Shown here one piece after another: positions 21,730 through 31,971 of a stretch of 64,000 nt of DNA (positions are counted from its first letter, which is position 1; the number at the start of each line of letters is the position of its first letter). The notes below the pieces were generated by a model, which saw only the letters and a program-made list of their open reading frames with translations, was not told the origin of the DNA and ran no database searches. The stretch is taken from positions 1,226,672-1,290,671 of the forward strand of contig PJRA01000051.1 in NCBI GenBank assembly GCA_016987375.1. Reading direction: 5' to 3'. Both the position numbers and the translations under genes were made by a program. The DNA comes from Brachionus koreanus (Eukaryota > Rotifera > Eurotatoria > Ploima > Brachionidae).

Positions 21730-22977
21730 ATTTTATAAATTAAGTCAGAAATAAAAACTTAATTAAATAATAAATAATAATGGTGTCAAGCTAAATGTCA
21801 TATAAGAATTTAATTAATTAAGAATTTGGATAAAAATTAAGTTAGAAAAAAAAAACTTAATTAAAAAATAAAATAAAAGCTTAAAATACACTTTACTTTA
21901 ACTTTTATTTCGGTTGTTTAAATCATTTAAAATTTATTTTCTAAATTTTATTTAAAAAAAATTGGTATTTTTTTGTCTAGCTTAAATAATAATTATTATT
22001 GACTTCTCAGATTATAAGGTTTGATTGTGACTTACTTGGAATGATCTGTCATTTAGGAAGCTTCTAGTCCAGTTTAGCAACATGCTATGGATATTTAGGT
22101 CTTTTAATTTGGGTATCATGCCACGATGGGATGTCTTATCAAAGGCCTTCTCCAAGTCGAAAAAAATTGCTCCGGTTATTTCATTTCGATTGAAGCTATC
22201 AACGATCGATTGATTAATTCTAAGAATATGGTCTAGGGCACTTTTGTTTCTCCTGAATCCAGATTGAATTGGCGGAAGAATCTTTTCTTTTTCTGACCAA
22301 GTTTGTATTTTAGTGTTGATTATTTTCTCGAGGCATTTTACCATGCAGTTTAAAAGCGAAATCGGTCTGTATGATGTTAAATTGTCAAGTGGCTTATTCT
22401 TTATCAATATCTATTTTTGATTTTTTCCATATTGATGGTATGTATCCGAATCTGAGAGAGGCATTGAAAATTGCGTGGATCAAGCTTAATGTGTTAAAGG
22501 GTAGATTTTTGAGAACGTTATTAATGATGCCATCAAAACCAGCTGACGCTTTTGTTTTGGTGCCAGTTAATGAGTCAATCATTTCTTTTAGTGATATGTT
22601 CATTGCATGGTTATCATCATGTAGACATATAGCTGTGTCTTCAATTCCATTTATGTTATCAAAGAGTGGTGAGTTGTCGGTGAAGATACTGACTAAATTT
22701 CTGCAAATAAATTTGAAATTTCTTAGCAGTCGTTCGTTAAGTTTTTGTATTTGTTATCAATTTTACATTCAAAAAACATGAAATCTAAAATCTATTAATT
22801 AGCCAGAAAACAAATCTTAATAAATATCTTAAGCAGGTTTCTTAAATTCGTAAATTTTCTTTACACAAATTTTTTCTTACTTAAAAGATTTTTTAAAATC
22901 TGTTAAGAATCAGTTAATTAAAACTCACAAGAAAGTTAATCAAGAACTAGTTTGAATCTTATACTTAATCTTAATAT
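21730..22977. repeat. Rearranged copy of the desaturase 3' flank, split by a LINE fragment
   Basis: 21730-22005 is a diverged version of 16600-16845. 22790-22977 resembles 15915-16135 (the spacer side of the palindrome). Between them sits a reverse-transcriptase fragment. The perfect homology with copy A starts only at about 22979. Confidence 0.7.
22012..22781 (-). pseudogene. Non-LTR reverse-transcriptase fragment, one frameshift
   Basis: Starting near 22781 the minus strand encodes ISLKEMIDSLTGTKTKASAG, FDGIINNVLKNLP and RFGYIPSIWKKSKI. After a frameshift near 22400 come YRPISLLNCMVKCLEKIIN, IQSGFRRNKSALDHI and IFFDLEKAFDKTSHRG. These are RT blocks 0-3 in order. The catalytic ADD block and both element ends are missing. 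It is better preserved than the other LINEs here, so relatively young. Confidence 0.85.
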
Positions 22978-23149
22978 AACTTTTATTTCGGTTGTTAAAA
23001 ACATTTACAATTTATTTTCTAAATTTTATTTAAAAAAAAAATTGGTATTTTTTTGTCTAGCTTAAATAATAATTTAATTTATTACAAAAAAATATTTATT
23101 TAAGCATCATTGAAAAAAAGAAAAAGAAAAATGTTAAACCGTTTTTGAT

Positions 23150-24252
23150 TTATTCAATTTTTTTCTCGCTCACAATATCATTTGAAAGAGAATCTCTAAT
23201 AACTTGGACATTTTTATTCTTGTTTATGATAGCATATTCACTGGTTACTTTGTAGTCGCGATGAATTCTTGAATAAGGACCCATTTCAGTGCATGTGATG
23301 AAATCGTACAAAACTTTAATCCATGAATTGTGACATGGTAAATTGTCATAAAACTCGGGTGCAATTTTTCTAACCTTTTGTAAAGAAATCATTTAATTTG
23401 AAAAATAAAATTTTTTTTCTGTATTCAAATTACTTCAGGTAGCCTCCAACAAGGAATATTTGGAAAGTCATGATGCTCATTATGATATCCAACATTGAAA
23501 GTTATCAAATTAAGTGGACCATAATAAGAATAAGTCTCAAAGCCTTTTATAAACACATAGTGTTCAGCAATAAAATGTCCCGATATTGGATGGAAACCTA
23601 AACCAAGCAAAGTGCCAATTACTAAATAGAACAATGATTTGTAGCCGAGAAAATAATATATGAGAAAGTCAAAAGTTAATTGTATGACCAAATTTTGAAT
23701 TTCGAGAATATCTATTTTTTTTGGCATTACAAGTATTGGTCTTAATGAATAGGTTATAGGCAATAAACCAATGTAAATTATTTTTCCTAAAGTTGACGAG
23801 AACATTTTAGCTTCGATTCTAGTTGGCAAATCTGGATCCCATCCATCTACGGCCAAATATTTGTGATGATCTCTGTGATATTTTTTAAATGTAATAAATG
23901 CTGGTACGCCCATTGGCAAGTTGGCAAAATAGCCCAAAAGTCGATTAGCCAAAGGTCGATGAGGACCAAATGCCAAGTTATGTGATAACTCATGTAAACC
24001 CACAGACAATGAATGATTCAAAGTGCCACTCACAACATAGGTTAATATGAATAATTCAGTCCATGACATATTTCGCACCATGTATGCCATAAACACTTGT
24101 ATTACAACTGTAGCGCAGAATTGAAGGGATATTCGCCAATCGTAGCCAAATAGCTTTTTCATCTGAGGATATTTGGCCAAAATTTCTCTTCTTCTTGAAG
24201 CATGAGGCTCATCTGTGTACTCCCATATAAAATCTTCTCTTCGGAGACCCAT
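23150..24252 (-). CDS. DEGS1: Sphingolipid delta-4 desaturase, copy B (canonical N-terminus)
   Basis: Same enzyme as copy A. Coding exons are 24252-23434 and 23374-23150 with the same 59-nt intron, 347 residues. It starts [17 protein letters not shown], like animal DEGS1 (MGxR start with Gly2). The His boxes HELSHN, HRDHH and HNEHH and four or more hydrophobic segments are present. It lies exactly 6245 bp from copy A with no indel across exons, intron and the first about 170 bp of 3' flank (16733-17996 against 22978-24241), identical as far as I can read by eye. Upstream of REDF the two copies are unrelated. This copy is the likelier ancestral and functional one. Confidence 0.93.
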
Positions 24253-26029
24253 TTTTATCTAAAAACAAAAAATATTATATTTTTTTTTAGCATACTCTCT
24301 AAACTGTACTTTAAATTTAAATTTACTCATTGAAATTAATAATTATCTTTCTTATTTTATTTAATATTTTAATTTTATTTATAAATTTATGTTTTAAATA
24401 ATGGAATTAAAATCTTAATTAAAATTTTAAACATAAATATTTAAATGTGTATTACTAATCTTTTTTAAATTATCTTAATCTATTTATAAATTTAAATTGG
24501 CCTCTTATCTCAAATGCTATTAATTCCTTTCTTTATACTATTTTATTACTCATTTGATATGAATAAGAAATATTGAAAGTTTTAAATTATGAAAAGCAAT
24601 TTGTTTTAGGTTTTGATAGTTTGAAAAGACTTTTTTTTGATGAAAAATATTTTTTAAATGCTTATTCACGCGTTTAGCTCAAAGTTTTGATCACCTTCTT
24701 TGCTATATTTTCCATCTCAATTGACCAAATTGCCCCTAATTATTTCATTAATATTTTTTCTTAATTTCAAAGACTAAAAATAGTTTTATTATAATTAAAA
24801 AGACCATAATTTTTGTGTTGCATAAGCATCATTCATTAAATCGTGACTTTCTGGAATTTTTGAATCCTTTTACGTAATTATATCTAAAATTTACCTTTGC
24901 TGAATTAATCATGACGTAAAAAATAAAAGCTATACTCTAAAATTCTCTATTTTTCATTAGTTTTCAAGTATTTGATAATTTAAAAAAAAAACACAAGATT
25001 TGTCAAATATTTTGAAATTTCCAGAATACTAAAAATTTTAATCGATTTTAAAAATAGAGAATAAATTTTTAATTATAAAAATCAAGTGAAATTAAAAAAA
25101 AAATCAATATTTTAATTATAATTTTTTACTGATTATGAATCACTATTCGAATTAAATTCTCTTCAAACTAATTGATTAATTAAGTAAAAAAAAAGATGAT
25201 AAGACTATTTGAAAGTAAATTTTGACTGTTTTTGGGTGCCGTTGACCTCTGGAAATTGGGGGGTCACGTAGTTATTCAGAGATCACAGTAATTTCTAAAA
25301 GTGGAAAAATAAAAAATTCAAAATATATTTATATTTCAAATTATATAAATTCTGGTTGCCATAAGAACAAAAAACTTATAAACCACAACAATTATTTATA
25401 ACATTATATAAGCACTTTTGAAAAAAATATTTTTTGATGGTTTTTCTTTACTTATTAGAAGTTATTGTAAATTAACTCTTGAGGTTTTTGATTGTGAAAT
25501 ATATAATTTTCTTAAATGTCCCATTAGAAACTACTGAAAAAATCTTTTCTGTTTATTTTACTTGCTTTAAGCTAAATATCTAAGCAATGAATTAAGCAAT
25601 GAAAACATTTTTTAAAAATTGAAATTAAAAGTCAAAAATAATATTGAAAATTTAATAAACTTATCAAATGAACAGTACATAAACTCACGAAGATAATTTA
25701 ATAAAAATCATTTACCAAAATATAGATTTCAATACTTATAAAAATCTTATTTCTCATTCAATTAAGTTAGATAAATTTTCAATCCAAAAAAAAATGCTTA
25801 TGATATTTTGAATAAGATTTTTTCAAAATTTTTAATTAAAAAAATTTTTTGAAATTCAAGAATTTTTTTTTCAAAATTTTTTTTTTTCATTGAGTATGAT
25901 GTCACAATTTTTTTTTATTACAAGTGACTTATTTTCTATTTTAAGAAAGCTTTTGAAAAATTAAATACGTTAGATAAGATTTCTTTTGGTATTATCAAAA
26001 TCTTTCTAAAAATATTTAGCACGTTGATT
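24253..26029. other. Gene desert, AT-rich, with one small GC-richer hairpin
   Basis: No coding signal. At 25243-25285 the arms TGACCTCTG and CAGAGATCA can pair across a G-rich loop, the only GC-richer spot in this stretch. Confidence 0.5.
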
Positions 26030-26420
26030 TTTTGATCAAAAGAATATCCTATGAAGAAAAAATGCAATAATTAAATCTGATAACATTTGAAAATAGGAGA
26101 ATAAGAGCTGATTTAATACAAATGTTTAAAATAGCTAAGGATTTTGATGAAATTAACTGGTTTAATAGTAAAATTGTGTTTAAAAATAAAAAACCCATGA
26201 ATAAAGGTCACACGAATTCCAAATTGAAATCCAATTAGTCAAAAACTGTGATCAATGTCACAATTTTTTTGCAAACAGAGTATCAAGTGTTCGCAGCAAT
26301 CTACCTAAAGAAGTAGTCCTATCAAATGACACTATCGAATTTTAAAATTAAATTAATATACTAAATTTAGAAAGCTATTACAATAGAGCGTAAAACTCAA
26401 TTTGATGTGGTCAACCACAT
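26030..26420 (+). pseudogene. LINE 3'-terminal RT fragment
   Basis: Plus strand: RISYEEKMQ, a stop, then LITFENRRIRADLIQMFKI, and further on NLPKEVVLSNDT. This is the C-terminal block of the CR1/Jockey-like family also seen at 18661-21170. Heavily decayed. Confidence 0.7.
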
Positions 26421-26520
26421 TATTTATTATTATAATTATAAAGTTGTATTGATTGTGAGTCATAGCTTTTAAATTGTTTTCTCTTATTTTTTAAAATAAC
26501 TTGATAACAGTTCAAAAAAC

Positions 26521-26717
26521 GGCAAAATGAAAATAATTTTACATTTTTACATTTTCATATTTTTAGATTTTTTGTGCAATATTTTAAATTTTAATTTTGT
26601 TTACCAAATAATTTGAGAGTGTTTTTTTAATTTTCTGAAAAATTGCACAAAAAATCTAAAAATAATAAATAAAAATATAAAAAAAATGTAAAAATGCAAA
26701 ATTATTTTCATTTTGCC
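26521..26717. repeat. Hairpin (foldback) element
   Basis: Left arm 26521-26580 (starting GGCAAAATGAAAATAATTTT) pairs with 26642-26717 read backwards, allowing a small insertion; the loop is about 60 bp. There is no ORF. It resembles a MITE or foldback element. Confidence 0.75.
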
Positions 26718-27753
26718 CAAAAACCAAACTTTGAAAAAAAAAACTTAAAGTCCTAAAATTAATCTAAAAACTTTTTTTTTTCACAATTATTAATTCTTAT
26801 TTAACTTTCTCGCTTTAATTTCTAGCTATAAAATTTTTAATCCTAATCAGTTAAATAAAAAACTTTTGTTAAATGTTAAAATTAGAAACCAAAGTTTAGT
26901 TTTCTATTATTTTAATAAATTAAACGCTGAAGGGACAAAAACCCAAAGGTAAAACAGAAAAAAACGTCACAGACCAAAGGACAAATTGCTATTCTACTGT
27001 TATTAGAAAACCAACACTGTTTCATTTCATGTTAGACTTGCTTTAAAAAAAAAAAGACAATCACTTGAAAATGTTGGAATATGTTTAAATAAGACAGTCA
27101 ATTATACTATGATGTTTCGAGAGTAACTTACAAGAAAAATCTAGAAATTTGTCTATTGCATCCGAATAAAATATTACCTGTTTCAAAAAAAAAATTCTAT
27201 TTTATTTCTGAATTATTTATTTTATAAATATTGCCGGCAGCCAAGTAGCTGATGGCAACTAGCTAATAATATTTTAAGAACGTCTTGTGCGAGAAAAACT
27301 TGTGTAAAATTAAATAAACTTCATTTTTGGATCCTAAAACCTTTGAAAAATTTGAAAGTTCCTTTTCCCTAAAATCTACCACAATCTATCATAAAGATCT
27401 AATTTTTTAAAATAAAATACAAGTTCTCTTCATGAATACTAAATAATTATTATCATTCCTGTAATCTGTCATCTTTTACCTAGGATTACTCATATTTAAG
27501 TATATTTTTAAAAATTTGATTTTCAATAAAACAGAGGATAATTTTGAAATTTAAAATTTAACTTATCTAGTTTTAATAAATAAAAAAAAAAAAAACATAA
27601 TTATATTTCAAATTATAATAAAATTTTTTATATTTGCTTAAAATTTAAAATATATGAGTTAATGCTTTTTAGATTCTAAGTCAATCTAACTTTTTTTTAA
27701 AATCTTTATTAACAAAATTAACTGCGATAAGATAAAAAAAAATTATCTTAAAC
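26718..27753. other. Intergenic, AT-rich
   Basis: Nothing recognised apart from the likely TRMT61A promoter near the right end. Confidence 0.45.
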
Positions 27754-28734
27754 ATGAGTTTTTGCCGCAATAACAAAACAATCCAAGAAGGTGATACAGT
27801 ATTAGTCTATTTGTCGTTTAACCAGCTATATCCCATTCAAGTAAAACGTGGACTAAGCCATCACACAAAATATGGCTCATTCAAGCATTCAGATTTAATT
27901 GGTAAAATTTTTGGATCTCGTATTGAGTGCACACAAGGCTCGGTGTATGTTTTGCAAGGATCGCCAGAAATGTGGACAATTTCTTTACCACATCGAACTC
28001 AAATTATTTACACACCAAACATTAGTGTTATTACCATGCAGCTTGATCTAAAACCTGGATCGATTGTTATCGAGTCCGGAACTGGAAGTGCTTCTCTGTC
28101 ACATGCTCTTATTAGAACCATTTATCCTACAGGTCATTTGCATACTTTTGAATTTCATCAGTTAAGATCTGAAGTGGCTTCAAAAGAATTTAAAGATCAT
28201 GGAGTGTCTGATTATGTCACAGTTTATCATCGTGATGTTTGTGCCGAAGGATTTGGAGTAGAAGATTTGGCAGATGCAGTGTTTTTAGATCTACCTAGTC
28301 CTTGGAAAGCATTGGATTCAGCCAAAAAGTCACTTAAAAAAGAAGGCGGACGACTTTGTTCTTTCTCACCATGCATTGAACAAGTGCAAAAAACGTCATT
28401 GGAATTAACCAAGCTTGGATTTGTAAATATATTTACCATTGAGTCGTTGAGAAGAATTTTGAGTGTAAAAAAATATGATGTGCAGGATTTTGATTTCAGT
28501 ATGGACTGGAAAATTAGAAAAGATATTGATAATGAAGAAAAGCCTTCGGATGATGTTCAACCGCAACAAAAATCACCAGCTACTAAAAAGAAAAAAACTT
28601 CCAACGAAAGTGAAGAAAGTGATGATGAATTTAATGAAAAAAATGAGTTACATTATACAGCTAAGCCGATAAATATTCAACCGGGTCATACAGGCTTTTT
28701 AACTTTTGCAACTTTGTTGCATAAAAATTTTTAA
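27754..28734 (+). CDS. TRMT61A: tRNA (adenine-58-N1) methyltransferase catalytic subunit
   Basis: Catalytic half of the TRMT6/TRMT61A enzyme that makes m1A58 in tRNAs, including initiator tRNA. Intronless, 326 residues. It has an N-terminal beta domain (about 1-80), then a Rossmann methyltransferase fold: SAM motif I VIESGTGSASLSHAL (about 107-121), FEFHQLR, and the DLPSPWKALD catalytic block (about 179-188). Before the conserved C-terminal strand (HTGFLTFATLLHKNF) lies an acidic/Lys-rich insert (about 255-305), which makes the protein longer than the human enzyme. CNTD1 starts 162 bp downstream on the same strand, and an AATAAA-type signal sits in the gap. Confidence 0.95.
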   Translation: MSFCRNNKTIQEGDTVLVYLSFNQLYPIQVKRGLSHHTKYGSFKHSDLIGKIFGSRIECTQGSVYVLQGSPEMWTISLPHRTQIIYTPNISVITMQLDLKPGSIVIESGTGSASLSHALIRTIYPTGHLHTFEFHQLRSEVASKEFKDHGVSDYVTVYHRDVCAEGFGVEDLADAVFLDLPSPWKALDSAKKSLKKEGGRLCSFSPCIEQVQKTSLELTKLGFVNIFTIESLRRILSVKKYDVQDFDFSMDWKIRKDIDNEEKPSDDVQPQQKSPATKKKKTSNESEESDDEFNEKNELHYTAKPINIQPGHTGFLTFATLLHKNF

Positions 28735-28896
28735 AAATGTCTAATCTAATAAAAAAAGTCTAAAAACTGTATTCAGCTTAGTTTTTCAGCTCAATAAAAT
28801 GTGATTTTAATTTTAATTAAAAGTTTTTTGTAACTGCAGTTCAAAAAAATTCTGATTCTAATTTAATTTTGAAATATTTATTTAAAAAAAAATAAA

Positions 28897-30012
28897 ATGA
28901 ATCAAAGCACATGGCCTCAATTCAACTTAAAACCATATTGCTTTGGTACCGAGATGCTTCAAGAATTCCTATTCTCACTTGCTGAACAAAATAACAATCG
29001 TGTTAATAATTGTGAATTGTTTTCTGTAAATTTATTTTAAAAAAAAGGTCTAACTTAGTTTAAATAAAAATCGATTAGGGCTATTTTAAAACGAGCTCTG
29101 TGGCTGCATTTATTTTTGAAATGAGTGAAAGATTCGACTTGGATAATGAATCAAAATTTTTGGCCATCGAAGTTTTTGACAGGTAAGAGGACTTTGTTTT
29201 ATCCGACATGTTTAAGCATCTCATTGAAAAAGGTTTATGGCTTTTCATTTGAAAGAGATTGATGAAGCAATTAAAAGAAATAGATGTAAAGACTGGGATA
29301 TTGTTGTGCAAAAAATCAAAGACCAGATCATACTTCGTTCATTAACTTGCATTCAACTTGCTAACAAGTTTAATAATGGGAAAAATATAATCAAGATAAA
29401 CAGCATCCGAGAATTGCTTGCTGAATTCGGATACAAATTTAGTTTTGAATCAATTTTAAATTCTGAGCTCAGAGTCCTTAAATATTTAGACTTTAGATTA
29501 AACATGATTACTCCTTATAATTCAATTGAGATTCTACTTGAAATTTTAGGTCATAATTTAAAAAATTCACAGCCAAAAGTCTTGTTTAAGATTGCTATTC
29601 GGTTACTTGAAAGTTTTTACTTTTCAAAAGAAATAATTTACCAAGAACTTTACGAGTCCTATTCAGGAAAATGCCAAGACCAAACAGATCAGTAGTTTCT
29701 TCTTGTTATTTTTTTTTTGTTTTTTGATAATTTTAAAAAAATTTTAATTAGAAAACCACTTAAAATGCTTGAAAATGACTGCATTTTTTTATCTTGTTCT
29801 TTAATATGTGCATCAGCTCGAATAATAAGTAAAAATGAATCGAAATATTATGAAGAGGTGTTTTTTTTTATTCAATATTTTTGAAAGTTGATATTACAAT
29901 GTTTATTTTAAAGGTACTTTATTCTTTGTCCAATATTTGCCAATTGGAAACAAATGATGTTGATCAATTTTCTCAAATATTATGCCGTTATAGTCTAAGT
30001 GAACATTTATAA
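28897..30012 (+). CDS. CNTD1: Cyclin N-terminal domain-containing protein 1 (meiotic crossover factor)
   Basis: Cyclin-like protein needed to designate and mature meiotic crossovers (counterpart of C. elegans COSA-1). Five coding exons fit in phase: 28897-29025, 29079-29182, 29233-29691, 29752-29857, 29914-30012, with introns of 50-60 nt. The product is 298 residues. The cyclin box includes FIFEMSERFDLDNESKFLA, ILRSLTCIQLANKF and LNSELRVLKYLDFRLNM. The C-terminal helices (DCIFLSCSLICASARII, YEEVLYSLSNICQLE) match the CNTD1 tail. Exon 3 ends with a GTAGTT donor; reading on would stop after TDQ. It lies 162 bp behind TRMT61A. Confidence 0.9.
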
Positions 30013-31971
30013 ATTTGACTCGGTTTGGATCAAAAATAACTTAATTATTTTCATATATATTCTTTTTCAAAATCGCTTGAAATACAAAGTTTCAGAATCA
30101 AAAAAAAGAAAATTTAATTATGTTTTATATTTAAGACTAATAAAAAGAATTATTAATATTTAGAAAAATATAATAAAAATTTTGTGATTAATTTTTTAAA
30201 TTTTAATAATAAAAACATGAAAAAATTGTTCCCAATTCTATATTGGAAACATTATATGAAACCATTAAATGGTGCATCGGATGGATTATCAGCCGATGAC
30301 ACATAGAAAGCTTTAATATTTTAAATGGCTCAATAGTAATCAACGTAGATGATTAGAGACAGGAATCTGTGCATTGAGTCTCTCTCAGTGTTGTAGAACC
30401 TGGTTCACTTTGCAAAGCCGGATCACTGCTTGATTGTCTTGGTAAGGAATACGAAAATTTTAGTACAACAAAAAGATTCTGCAAAAACTATGCAATTTAG
30501 TACAAATTTTATAAAATATTTTTTTAAATGATTTTAATTTGGAAAAAAAAAAGAGCTTTTGCAGATTTTAGAATTTGTTTGTTTTAGAATTTCTCATTAA
30601 TCATAAATAGATAGATTAAAGCTTAAATAATGTTTATTAAATTAAAGTAAAGAGTCCAAAATTCTTAAGTGTTCGACTATAGTTTCTCTTAATTTACCAG
30701 AAAATTAATCTGTTTAAGATCTAAGCAAATTCAACTGGGATAAAATAAAATCAATATAACTAAAAGATATGTTTAACTGTCTGTAAAATTTTTAGATTTA
30801 TTTAAAAATTTTGAAAAAAGAAATAAAAAAAATAAGCTTACAACACTATAGACCAAGAAATAAAACACTAATCCAACGTTTAATAGGTTCAGGAGATTGT
30901 ATAAATTCAACTTATTTTGAATTAAGGGAAATATCTATTTTGACCATTTCTTCTCCTGGAAAAAAAATTCATAATCCGATTCTTCTGTTTCAGAACCTGA
31001 TAAAAATAAAGATTCTCTATAGTTATGTTTAGCATCAATATCCATTTCATCATCAGTTTCAGCCTCAATGATTTTTTTCTGGCAAAATACCCCAAGGTTA
31101 TTTGTGTGTGAACGTTAGACTTTGGTGGCGTATAAAGAGATAGGTTTCAGTATTAGCTCTACAAACAAAAACTGTGCAATTTTGTGCAACTTTTATCGAA
31201 TGTTTTTTTAATGATGTGCATTACAGAAAAATGAAGAGTATTTGCAGAGTTAAGAATTGCTTGGACAAATTTGTACATCATTTTACTGTTTACAGAATCA
31301 TTATTGCACAACTAGAAAAAAAATTGTATAGTTTTTTGCACTGTAATCTTTGTAATAAGATTTGACATTGCCTAATCATATGACTTTGAGAGTTAATTTA
31401 AATAAAATAAAACAAAAATTCAAATAAATAAAATAATGGATTTGTTCAGAATTTTGTCTAGCTTTATTAAAACAAAAGTGGTCTTTTTTGTGATTCCTGG
31501 GACTAGATACGATTCAAGTGAAAACTAGTGTTTTTTTTACTTTTTTTCAACAAGAATTAAAATAAAAATGTACACCAAATTGTAGATAATCTTATGCTCT
31601 TTCAGTATATTTATGGTTTTTAAATTATTTTGTAAATAATTCATTAAATTTCAAGGTCTGAAAGACTTACAGCATTTTTTAGGGTTAGTTTTTTTCTGGA
31701 GCCCTAACCTTGCACTAAAAAAATAATTTTGAGTTTACGAATTTTAAGTCAAAAACTAGAAATTCAAATATCACTTAAGTTTTGAATTTCTGGCACTTAC
31801 TAATTATATTTTTAAAAATGAAGCTTTCGGTTCAGAAAATTTTTTTAATTTAAATCAAAAATTTAAATGATAATTTTTCCTTTTTTTTTTTTGGAAAAAT
31901 ACGATAAATAGGCAGTAATTATAAAATTTAAGCAATTTATGAACTAATAATTTATTAATTAAAATTAAATT
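30013..31971. other. Intergenic between convergent CNTD1 and UNC45; no gene recognised
   Basis: At about 30950-31080 the minus strand reads an acidic stretch (IEAETDDEMDID, then SGSETEESDYEFF) bounded by stops; it could be a broken exon or transposon piece. 30440-30580 and 31155-31260 share a weak similarity, suggesting an old repeat. Nothing firm. Confidence 0.35.

Noticed and set aside
22371..22781. 136-residue plus-strand ORF
   Set aside because: Antisense of the RT fragment, whose minus-strand frames match known RT blocks.
31174..31365. 63-residue ORF with several Cys
   Set aside because: No pairing pattern, no neighbour exon in phase, and the region looks like an old repeat.
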